DNA of 64,000 bases, taken from contig NZ_CP062698.1 of the NCBI RefSeq assembly GCF_018389385.1, positions 3,814,667-3,878,666 of the forward strand, in the 5' to 3' direction. The notes beneath the pieces were generated by a model. That model saw only the letters and a list, made by a program, of their open reading frames with translations. It had not been told where the DNA came from and ran no database searches. The DNA is from Anthocerotibacter panamensis C109 (GTDB taxonomy: Bacteria; Cyanobacteriota; Cyanobacteriia; Gloeobacterales; Anthocerotibacteraceae). Within the stretch, counting starts at the first letter, position 1. Each line of letters opens with the position of its first letter. Shown here one piece after another: positions 17,869-25,603 of this stretch. Both the position numbers and the translations under genes were made by a program.

Positions 17869-20800
17869 ATGGGAATCACCGAGCGCCAACAACTGGAAGC
17901 GACTATCACAGCTCTGGAGGGACAGCGCGCCCTACTTGGCGATGGGGTAGTCGAGACCGCCCTTGGTCCTCTGCGTGAGAAGTTGGAGCGCCTGAACCAT
18001 CAGGACCAACGTAAGCATGTGACCGTCCTCTTCGCCGATGTGTCGGGCTTTACGGCCTTGGCTGAGACCATGGACCCCGAGGACGTGCGCGATCTGATTA
18101 ACCGCCTCTGGAGTAGGCTGGACCGACTCATCATCCAACGGGGCGGGACCGTTGATAAACATATGGGCGATGCAGTCATGGCCCTTTTTGGTGCTCCCAT
18201 CGCAGCAGAGGATGACCCAGAGCGAGCGATCCGCGTTGCGCTCGATATGCAGCAAGAAGTGGAACGCTTTAACGCTGAATTGAGCCTGAACGGTTTTTCC
18301 CTCCAAATGCGCATCGGACTCAATACGGGGCCAGTTCTGCTGGGCGAAGTCGGCAGTACTAAGGAATACACCGCCATCGGGGACACCGTCAACGTAGCGA
18401 ACCGCCTGGAGGGAGCTGCGCCCAAGGGGGGCATCCTCGCCTCTCATAACACCTACCGCCATGTGCGCGGCATCTTTGAGGTCGAGGCTCTAGAGCCCTT
18501 AGATATCCGGGGCAAGGCCGAGCCCGTGCAAGCTTATCTGGTCAAAGCCATAAAGCCCCGCGCCTTTCGTATGGGGACCAGAGGGGTCGAGGGGATCGAG
18601 ACACGGATGGTCGGTCGGGAGCGAGAATTGACGGCGCTTCAGGACGCCCTGAGGTTTGTTTTTCAGGAGCGTCGGATGCAGCTTATCCCTGTGGTCGCGG
18701 AGGCGGGCTTAGGTAAGTCGCGTCTGCTCCATGAATTTACCAACTGGCTCGAGCCGCTGCCGGAGCAAGTGTATTTCTTCAAGGGGCGGGCAGGTCCGCA
18801 GATGAGCAAGTCGCCCTACGCGCTGCTGCGTGATTTGTTCTCCTCGCGCTTCACTATTTTGGACAGTGACCGGGCACAGGTGGTCCGAGACAAGCTCACA
18901 GCGGGAGTCCAGACCTTTATGGGGCCGGGAGTGGAGGAGAAGGCACACTTCATCGGTCAGTTGTTGGGTTTTGACTTCTCCCAGAGCCCCTATATCCGGG
19001 GCATCCTCTCAGATCCCAAACAGATCCGCGACCGGGCTTTTCACTACGCGACCCAGTTCTTTCAGGCGTCCACGCGCTTACCCAGGATGATGGGGGCGGT
19101 GATCTTTCTCGATGATCTGCACTGGAGCGATGAGGGGTCTCTGGAATTTCTCAAGCATCTGATCGAGCACAGTCAAGGGGTGCCGCTCTTGGTGGTTTTG
19201 CTGATGCGGCCTGTCTTCTTTGAGGATCGGCCCCACTGGGGCGCGGAACTGGCCCAGACGCGTCTGGACCTGCGGCCTCTGGAGCGAGAAGCTAGCCTAC
19301 AGTTAGTCCGCGAGATCCTGCAAAAGGTTCCTGAAATTCCCATGAGCCTCCAGGATTTGGTGGTGCATGGGGCAGAGGGCAATCCCTTCTACCTCGAAGA
19401 GCTGATCAAAATGCTCATCGACGATGGGGTCGTTGTGAAGGGGAGGGACACCTGGACTATTCGCCAGGAACGGCTCGCTCGACTGCGGGTGCCCCCGACG
19501 TTAACCGGGGTATTGCAAGCCCGCCTGGAAGGATTATCTACGTGCCAATTGACCGTCTTACAACGAGGCTCGGTCCTTGGACGGGTCTTTTGGGATACTG
19601 CCGTGGAAGCGTTAAACGCGGGTGCGCCCTGCGAGGAAATCCGCGAAGCCCTGACAGACCTCAGGAGTAAAGAATTTGTTTTTAGCCGGGAAGAAATCTC
19701 CTTTGTAGGCACCCAAGAGTATGCCTTTAAGCACGCCTTGCTCCACGAAGTAGTCTATGAAACTATCCTTAGAAAACTCCGTCCGAGCTATCACCGTCAA
19801 GCTGCTGAATGGCTGATTGCCCAAAGTGGGGAGCGGGTCGCGGAGTATGCCGGGGTGATTGGGGAGCATTTGGAGCTAGCTGGAGACAAAGAGGCTTACT
19901 CCTGGTACCGCCTTGCTGGGGAGACAGCTCAGGCTGCCTATGCCAACAATGTCGCTATTGATTACTACCAGCGCACCCTCACTTTGGCCCCTATCGAAGA
20001 ACAGAGTGCGGTAATGCTCAAATTGGGGGAGGTTTGGCAGTTGACCGGCAAGTGGGCTGAGGCCGAGCAGAGCTACCGACAGGCCTTGGACCGAGCCCAG
20101 GTTACCGGTAACCGGAAGGTGACGGCTCAGTGTATGCGTTTCATTGGGGAACTGCTCCGTATGAAAGGAGCCTCCGATGATGCCTGGGTTTGGCTAGAGC
20201 AAGCCTTGATCGAGTTTAAAGCTCTGGGGGACACCGCAGGTATCAGCCGCACCATGGGCAATATGGGCGTAGTGCACTGGTACCATAACGAATATGACCG
20301 AGCTTTAGCGTGCTATGAGGAACAGATAAAAATTGCTACGAAGATAAACGATCTTAAAAGCATCGCATCTGCTATGGGAAACGTGGGTATCGTATATTTG
20401 CAACAAGGGAAATATGCGCTCGCTCTAGAGTGCTGTCAACAGCAACTAAAAATTTACAATGAAATTGGAGACAAGCTATATCTCGTCAACGCAAAATGCA
20501 ATATGGGAATCATCTATTATGAGCAGGGAGACTATTCGAGCGCTCTTATATATTTTCAAGAGAGTTTGTATACTGCTCATGAAATTGACCATCTAGTTGG
20601 CATTACAGATGCCATTTTAAATATTGGTGTTTTATATCATGATCATGGGGATCACCTATATGCTCAAAAGTGCTATGAAAAAAAACTACAACTTGTCTAT
20701 AAAATTGGAGATTATACTGGTAATGCTATGGCAATCATCAATCTTGCTGAGATCTATATTATTCTTGGCAGGTACCAAGAGGGAGAAGTTTTATTTAAAC

Positions 20801-21363
20801 ATGCAATCGAGATTCATCGATTCCTTAATATGCCTTACAAACTGTGTTATAGTCTTTACAACCTTGCTGACTTGTGTATTCACCTGCATCAATATGAGCG
20901 AGCCTGGTCTCTCAATGAAGAAGCCCTACAGTTAGCACAACAATTTGGAGATAAAAACGTTGAATTCAAGGCTGAAATTTCGTCCATAAAATTACGTAGA
21001 GCGCTAGATGAAATAGATGAAAAAATCGCCGCTCAAGAGCTTGAGAAAATGTTAGAGCAGTGGCAAGAGAAGCAATATCAAGCTGACCTTCACTATGCGC
21101 TGTGGTCTCTTGATAAAACCAGGCATACGAATCACGACCAAGGTGCACAAATCTATAAAGAATTGTATGGACGAACACCTAAACTTTACTATTCTAAACG
21201 CTACCAAGAGTTGACAGGAGTACTTCTATCAGACGCTCTTTCTCTGCCAGCTATTTCTGATATTCAAAATCAAGATATCATGTCAATTGATGAGATTTTG
21301 AAGTTGAGTAATAGCATTATCTCGGACTTACATGAATTGAACAAAACTAAAGGTGAACATTGA
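17869..21363 (+). CDS. Class III nucleotide cyclase - AAA ATPase - TPR signalling protein
   Basis: The protein has about 1,164 residues. A class III cyclase domain at about 49-230 contains VLFADVSGFT with a metal-binding Asp57, DKHMGDAVMALFG and EYTAIGDTVNVANRLEGA. An ATPase module follows with VGRERELTALQ and P-loop AEAGLGKSR near residue 280 and a LDDLHWSDEGS Walker B. From about 690 to the end there are tetratricopeptide repeats (AMGNVGIVYLQQGKYALALE and similar). The family is thought to make cyclic nucleotides under control of the ATPase/TPR part. From about 20300 (residue 810) the DNA becomes sharply AT-rich although the frame and TPR pattern continue. In-frame codons exist from 17803, but 17869 avoids overlap with the divergent gene. 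Confidence 0.85.
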   Translation: MGITERQQLEATITALEGQRALLGDGVVETALGPLREKLERLNHQDQRKHVTVLFADVSGFTALAETMDPEDVRDLINRLWSRLDRLIIQRGGTVDKHMGDAVMALFGAPIAAEDDPERAIRVALDMQQEVERFNAELSLNGFSLQMRIGLNTGPVLLGEVGSTKEYTAIGDTVNVANRLEGAAPKGGILASHNTYRHVRGIFEVEALEPLDIRGKAEPVQAYLVKAIKPRAFRMGTRGVEGIETRMVGRERELTALQDALRFVFQERRMQLIPVVAEAGLGKSRLLHEFTNWLEPLPEQVYFFKGRAGPQMSKSPYALLRDLFSSRFTILDSDRAQVVRDKLTAGVQTFMGPGVEEKAHFIGQLLGFDFSQSPYIRGILSDPKQIRDRAFHYATQFFQASTRLPRMMGAVIFLDDLHWSDEGSLEFLKHLIEHSQGVPLLVVLLMRPVFFEDRPHWGAELAQTRLDLRPLEREASLQLVREILQKVPEIPMSLQDLVVHGAEGNPFYLEELIKMLIDDGVVVKGRDTWTIRQERLARLRVPPTLTGVLQARLEGLSTCQLTVLQRGSVLGRVFWDTAVEALNAGAPCEEIREALTDLRSKEFVFSREEISFVGTQEYAFKHALLHEVVYETILRKLRPSYHRQAAEWLIAQSGERVAEYAGVIGEHLELAGDKEAYSWYRLAGETAQAAYANNVAIDYYQRTLTLAPIEEQSAVMLKLGEVWQLTGKWAEAEQSYRQALDRAQVTGNRKVTAQCMRFIGELLRMKGASDDAWVWLEQALIEFKALGDTAGISRTMGNMGVVHWYHNEYDRALACYEEQIKIATKINDLKSIASAMGNVGIVYLQQGKYALALECCQQQLKIYNEIGDKLYLVNAKCNMGIIYYEQGDYSSALIYFQESLYTAHEIDHLVGITDAILNIGVLYHDHGDHLYAQKCYEKKLQLVYKIGDYTGNAMAIINLAEIYIILGRYQEGEVLFKHAIEIHRFLNMPYKLCYSLYNLADLCIHLHQYERAWSLNEEALQLAQQFGDKNVEFKAEISSIKLRRALDEIDEKIAAQELEKMLEQWQEKQYQADLHYALWSLDKTRHTNHDQGAQIYKELYGRTPKLYYSKRYQELTGVLLSDALSLPAISDIQNQDIMSIDEILKLSNSIISDLHELNKTKGEH

Positions 21364-21573
21364 AATTTATAGTTTTTTGTCAATAATTTAATCTTAAAAT
21401 AGTGTCTCAACTTCTGTCATTTTCCAGTGTCTAATCAGATCACAGGTTCCAGGATCAGGAGATTTGATACGCTTGCTATACATAGATTAAGTTTAATTTT
21501 GAGCGGGTATTCAGTGCTTTACATTGGGCTTGAGTTTCAGTAGAATGGTGGCGATTGATTTTTAAGGTGTACT

Positions 21574-21871
21574 ATGCCTATAAGTCATCCGATTCCTACT
21601 GCTCCTGAGACCGTTGACCCACCTCCAATTGACCCATCTCCGATTGACCCATCTCCCATAACTGCTGAGCCAACAGAACCAACTCCGGCAACCCATCCTA
21701 TCCCTACTGGAAGAACGCTTAGAGTCCTCTGATATCTTTCAAGTAGTGTATGAGGAGTTCCAGACTTTCCCTAATTCCCGCCTCGGGCATCTGTCTGGTA
21801 AACTTTTTAACTTTAGTCAGCGGACCCATTTCCCAGTTTATCGACCCAAGTTCCAGGTTTCTCAAAATTAG
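21574..21871 (+). pseudogene. Possible frameshifted small proline-rich gene
   Basis: An ATG at 21574 opens a 52-residue proline-rich frame with repeated DPSPI units (15-bp near-repeats) that stops at 21732. Overlapping it in another frame, residues LLEERLESSDIFQVVYEEFQ and onward continue to a stop at 21869-21871 with protein-like composition. A single frameshift near 21700 would join them into a protein of about 98 residues. The rest of 21364-21985 is AT-rich and shows no gene. Confidence 0.3.
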
Positions 21872-21985
21872 CTAAGCCTTATCCCTTTGGGTTAGACCTA
21901 ACGCAATAAAGGAGAGCATTTGCCTGCTTTTAGGAGATTGTTCTGTAGGGCTGTTTCATTTAGAGGAGATAGGTGGTCTAAGGAA

Positions 21986-22996
21986 CTAGACTTCATAGGT
22001 TTTGACCATGTTCTGGATTTCCTGTCTCATCTGCCCGACAAGCTTTGGGGGACTGAGCACCTGACAGCAGGAGCCGTAGCTGAGGAGGCGCTTTTTGAGG
22101 AAGAAGAAGTCGGAGGTGCTCAGGGAGACGAGGAGGGTACCTGCTTGTTCGGGGGTGATTTTCTCGTCGGGGCGCGGGTCGTATTTGGCAGCGAGGGGCG
22201 GGAAGAGGCGATAGACGACTGGACAGGGAATGCTATCCACGCTGAGACTGGCGACTCGGTCGGGGCAGTCTTTCCAGTCGCGGATGTAGTCGAGGCGGAG
22301 CGGGAATTTTTTGGGGGGTTGCCAGTCGGGGAAGTAGGCGAGCAGATAGTACCGTCCGTCCCGTTGCTCGATGCGGATCGGTTCGGCGATATGTTCTTTG
22401 GCTGTGCGGGTATAGAAGAAGCGGATTACGGCGCGGCGTTCCAGTTTTGGTTTGAGCCAAAGTATAAAGGCTCGCTCGGGTGGGGGGAGACTCGGGTAGT
22501 CCTGGATCACCTTGGTCAAGCCTGCGGTCGCACTCAGGGTTTCGCGCAGCGCTAGGGGTAATAGGTTGAGTAAAGGCGTCATCGCCTCAGTTAGGGCGCT
22601 ATCTCTTGTGAGCGCAACAAGTAGGGCTTGTTGTTGGGCTGTCGTTAGAGGGGCGGTGAGGGGATGGTGTTGGAGGACGTAGCGCCTTTGATGGCGGTGG
22701 GTGGCTTTGGGGATTTCGCAGCCCCACTTTCGCAGGCAGTTGATGTCACGAATCAGTTGGGTGTCGGAATAGGCCCGTTGTAGCAGGGGGTCCGCCATGC
22801 ATTGTTCGTTCAATTCTAGGAGGGTGCGCGGGGCTTCAAGCAGGGTTTTGAAGAGGAGCAGGAGGCGGTAGGAGGCGAGGTCAATCTGGCCCATGATCGT
22901 TGCTGTGGAGGGATAAATTTTTAAGAGGTACGATTGTTTTGGGTCTATGGTCAGGTCAATGTTAACCTGTTTTTTTGTTGGCTTGGGCAACTGCAC
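21986..22996 (-). CDS. WYL-domain transcriptional regulator of the CRISPR locus
   Basis: The protein has 336 residues. Residues about 40-110 look like a winged-helix region (AYSDTQLIRDINCLRKWGCEI). Residues about 180-260 form the WYL domain, seen in ERRAVIRFFYTRTAKEHIAEPIRI and DGRYYLLAYFP. The start is a GTG with no clear ribosome-binding site; an ATG at 22894 is an alternative. It is divergent from cas4 with only 44 bases between, so it may control that shared region. WYL proteins sit near many CRISPR systems, and Sll7009 of Synechocystis is reported to lower crRNA levels of a subtype I-D array. A repressor role here is inference. Confidence 0.78.
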   Translation of the reverse strand: MQLPKPTKKQVNIDLTIDPKQSYLLKIYPSTATIMGQIDLASYRLLLLFKTLLEAPRTLLELNEQCMADPLLQRAYSDTQLIRDINCLRKWGCEIPKATHRHQRRYVLQHHPLTAPLTTAQQQALLVALTRDSALTEAMTPLLNLLPLALRETLSATAGLTKVIQDYPSLPPPERAFILWLKPKLERRAVIRFFYTRTAKEHIAEPIRIEQRDGRYYLLAYFPDWQPPKKFPLRLDYIRDWKDCPDRVASLSVDSIPCPVVYRLFPPLAAKYDPRPDEKITPEQAGTLLVSLSTSDFFFLKKRLLSYGSCCQVLSPPKLVGQMRQEIQNMVKTYEV

Positions 22997-23040
22997 TATT
23001 GAGAGGGTTATGTTTGCGCTTTGTCTTTTAGGCTGGGGCG

Positions 23041-23634
23041 ATGGACGACGAACTGATTCCTATCGCAGCCCTCAATCAGTATGACTATTGCCCGCACCGT
23101 TGCTGGCGGATGTTTTGTCTGGGGGAGTTTGCAGAAAATGTCTACACGCTGGAGGGGACGGGGCTCCATGAGCGGGTGCATGGCGGCGAAATCAGCACTC
23201 TTGAGGGGGTGGAGCAGTATCGGACGGTGGAGCTGGTCTCGTATTGTCATGGGCTGATTGGCAAGGCGGACTTGATAGAACGCCATGCTGGGGTCTGGGT
23301 GCCGGTGGAATATAAGCGGGGGACGAAGGGCGAATGGGGCAACGACCGGATTCAGGTCTGTGCACAGGGGCTTTGTCTGGAGGAGATGCTGGGCGTGACG
23401 GTCCCTAATGGGGCGGTCTATTACGCGGCTACGGGTCGTCGGGAGACGTTTTCGCTGGATCTGACCTTGCGGACGCGCACGGTTGAGGTTATTGCGCTGG
23501 TCCGGGAATTGCTCAGGACGGGGCAGGAACCGCTAGCTAGGGTGATGCCTCGGTGTAAGGGATGCAGTCTTTATGATGCTTGTCTACCCACAGCGGGGGA
23601 GCGGGTGCGTAACTATCGGGAGCGGTGGGAGTGA
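23041..23634 (+). CDS. cas4: Cas4 nuclease, CRISPR adaptation
   Basis: The protein has 197 residues. One cysteine lies in YDYCPHRCWR near residue 16 and three in PRCKGCSLYDAC near the C-terminus, the four-cysteine arrangement of the Cas4 iron-sulfur cluster. The RecB-nuclease core shows GLIGKADLIE and PVEYKRG. Cas4 trims prespacers and helps choose PAM-correct sequences before Cas1-Cas2 integrate them. Its stop overlaps the cas1 start (TGATG), so the three cas genes form one coupled operon reading toward the array. Confidence 0.92.
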   Translation: MDDELIPIAALNQYDYCPHRCWRMFCLGEFAENVYTLEGTGLHERVHGGEISTLEGVEQYRTVELVSYCHGLIGKADLIERHAGVWVPVEYKRGTKGEWGNDRIQVCAQGLCLEEMLGVTVPNGAVYYAATGRRETFSLDLTLRTRTVEVIALVRELLRTGQEPLARVMPRCKGCSLYDACLPTAGERVRNYRERWE

Positions 23635-24638
23635 TGGGTACGGTCTATATCACTTGTGAAGACAGCATTTTGAAGAAGCAGGATGAGCGGCTATGGGTGG
23701 TGAGCCCGGAGCGGGTGACGTTGTTGGATGTGCCTTTGTTGCGGGTGGAGGCGGTGGTGGTCCTCGGGCGGGCGACGGTGACGCCGGGATTGGTGGCGGT
23801 GTTATTGGAGCGGGGGATTCCGTTGAGTTTTTTGACGGGGACGGGGCGCTATTTGGGATGTTTGCAGCCGGAGTTAGGGAAAAACAGTCCGCTCAGGTCG
23901 GCACAGTGGCGGTTGGCGCAGTGCCCGGAACGGGCGGAGGCGGTGGTGCAAGCGTTTATTCGTGGGAAGTTGGCGAATTATCGCCATGGGCTTCAGCGGG
24001 CGCAACGGGATCATGGTTTGGCGCTGGAGGCTCCGATTCTGGCTTTGGCTCAGGCGATTGAGGCTTTGGCGGTGACGCGGGGGGTGGACCAACTCCGGGG
24101 GCATGAGGGCAATGGCAGCCGGGTTTATTTCGGTCATTTTCAGCATTTGGTGCGCCATCCTGAGTTCACCTTTCAGCGGCGGGTGCGCCGTCCGCCTACG
24201 GACCCGGTGAATGCGCTTTTGAGCTTTGGTTATGCGCTTTTGCGCCATGATTGTCAAAGTGCGGTCAATATTGTCGGGTTTGATCCTTATTTGGGGTTTT
24301 TGCACTGTGAACGTTATGGTCGCCCGAATTTGGCTCTGGATCTAATGGAGGAGTTTCGTCCGCTGATTGTGGACAGTGTGGTTTTGGCGACCTTGAACCG
24401 GGGGATGTTGACTCTATCGGATTTCTCGACGGAGGCGGTGAGCGGTGCGGTGCGGCTCTCGGATAAGGGGCGCAAGCTTTTTTTGAAGCAGTATGAGCTA
24501 CGAATGAACAGCACTTTTAAACATCCGGTCCTCCAAAAACAGTGTTCTTACCGGCAGGCGCTTGAGTGGCAGGCGCGGTTGTTGGCGCGGTATGCGCTGG
24601 GCTCGACGGATAAGTACCCGCCGCTGATTCTGAAATAG
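23634..24638 (+). CDS. cas1: Cas1 CRISPR integrase
   Basis: The protein has 334 residues. The catalytic signature residues appear in HEGNGSRVYFGHF (Glu), DPYLGFLHCERYGRPNLALDLMEEFRP (His and Asp). A short beta-rich N-terminal domain (TVYITCEDSILKKQDERLWVV) precedes the helical catalytic domain. Cas1 and Cas2 insert new spacers at the leader end of the array. The ATG at 23634 overlaps the cas4 stop. Codon choice is unusually G-ending in the first half, but the frame is intact. Confidence 0.95.
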   Translation: MGTVYITCEDSILKKQDERLWVVSPERVTLLDVPLLRVEAVVVLGRATVTPGLVAVLLERGIPLSFLTGTGRYLGCLQPELGKNSPLRSAQWRLAQCPERAEAVVQAFIRGKLANYRHGLQRAQRDHGLALEAPILALAQAIEALAVTRGVDQLRGHEGNGSRVYFGHFQHLVRHPEFTFQRRVRRPPTDPVNALLSFGYALLRHDCQSAVNIVGFDPYLGFLHCERYGRPNLALDLMEEFRPLIVDSVVLATLNRGMLTLSDFSTEAVSGAVRLSDKGRKLFLKQYELRMNSTFKHPVLQKQCSYRQALEWQARLLARYALGSTDKYPPLILK

Positions 24639-24640
24639 GG

Positions 24641-24919
24641 ATGTTTCTCATCGTGGCCTATGACATCAGTAATGACCGTCGCCGGACAAAGGTTCATAAG
24701 GTGCTGAAGTCTTACGGGGAGTGGACGCAGTTTAGTCTTTTTGAATGCCGCCTGACGGATAAGGATTACACGAAGCTGCGCTTGCGCCTGCAAAAGTTGC
24801 TGGACCCGGAGGTGGACGCGGTGCGCTTTTATTTTCTCTGTCTGGGCTGTGAGGGCAAGGTTGAATCTATGGGCAAACCGCTTCCTCTTGCGCTAGATGA
24901 GCCGCTTTTTGGGGAATGA
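24641..24919 (+). CDS. cas2: Cas2 adaptation protein
   Basis: The protein has 92 residues, normal for the family. It opens with MFLIVAYDISNDRRRTKVHKVLKSYG, which holds the conserved Asp after the first beta strand and the typical ferredoxin-like start; QFSLFECRL follows. Cas2 dimers bridge two Cas1 dimers. It begins two bases after cas1. Its stop codon overlaps an ATG that opens a repeat-encoded frame (ATGA at 24916-24919). Confidence 0.95.
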   Translation: MFLIVAYDISNDRRRTKVHKVLKSYGEWTQFSLFECRLTDKDYTKLRLRLQKLLDPEVDAVRFYFLCLGCEGKVESMGKPLPLALDEPLFGE

Positions 24920-24966
24920 GTCTCCCTATCTCTCTCATGCTCCTACGTACAGCCATGAAGCTCAAA

Positions 24967-25296
24967 GGTAGATGTTTAAGGCTGAGAGGTAGGTATTTAA
25001 GGCTGAGAGATAGGTATTTAAGGCTGAGAGGTAGACATTTAAAACTAAAGGGTAGGTATTTAAGGCTAAAGGGTAGGTATTTAAGGCTGAGAGGTAGGTA
25101 TTTAAAGCTGAGAGGTAGGTATTTAAGGCTGAGAGGTAGGTATTTAAGGCTGAGAGGTAGGTATTTAAAGCTGAGAGGTAGGTATTTAAGGCTGAGAGGT
25201 AGGTATTTAAGGCTAAAGGGTAGGTATTTAAAGCTGAGAGGTAGGTATTTAAGGCTAAAGGGTAGGTATTTAAAGCTGAGAGGTAGACATTTAAGG
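24967..25296. repeat. 21-bp tandem repeat, about 16 units, between cas2 and the CRISPR leader
   Basis: The unit is close to GGTAGGTATTTAAGG followed by CTGAGA or CTAAAG, repeated at exact 21-base spacing from 24967; the sixteenth copy is partial. The forward frame that starts at the ATG overlapping the cas2 stop is open throughout and reads a basic heptad, roughly YLRLRGR. That frame continues through the leader into the first CRISPR repeats and ends at 25713, so it is not annotated as a gene. The other two forward frames contain stops in every typical unit, while two reverse frames are open. Confidence 0.9.
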
Positions 25297-25603
25297 TTTT
25301 TCAACCTAGGAGCACTCCTTGGTACTTCTTCAATCGAGGTTTGGGCGGTTACAGTGCGCGAAAGGGTAGCTGTGGATTTTCCACGCGCTCTTTCGATGGC
25401 TGAATCCCCTTCCTGGCAAACCTTTGGGCCATTTTGGAACCCCAAGAAGTTCGCGCAAATGCTGAAATGCCTACCTGGAGCGAGTTTCACCTTCTTCCAA
25501 CTGTTGATAGTTACCCTACCCTATCGCCCTAAATCAAATTTCTGCTATAATTCGCGCAACCGCTCCTTGAAAACCGCATACAGTCAGGCTTCTAGCCCCC
25601 GCG
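25297..25603 (+). promoter_or_regulatory. CRISPR leader with extended -10 promoter
   Basis: This non-repetitive stretch lies directly before the first repeat on the cas side. An extended -10 box TGCTATAAT (25543-25551) would start transcription about 45 bases before the first repeat and read into the array; no clear -35 is present. A nested hairpin lies at 25359-25395: CGAAAG pairs with CTTTCG and GTGGA with TCCAC. It could end the cas transcript or bind host factors. The polarity agrees with crRNA 5' handles ending in ATTGAAAC. Confidence 0.7.

Noticed and set aside
24867-25490. Minus-strand frame across the 21-bp repeats
   Set aside because: It is open only because the unit is a multiple of three without a stop in that frame. 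Its variation is less conservative than in the plus frame, and its end overlaps cas2.
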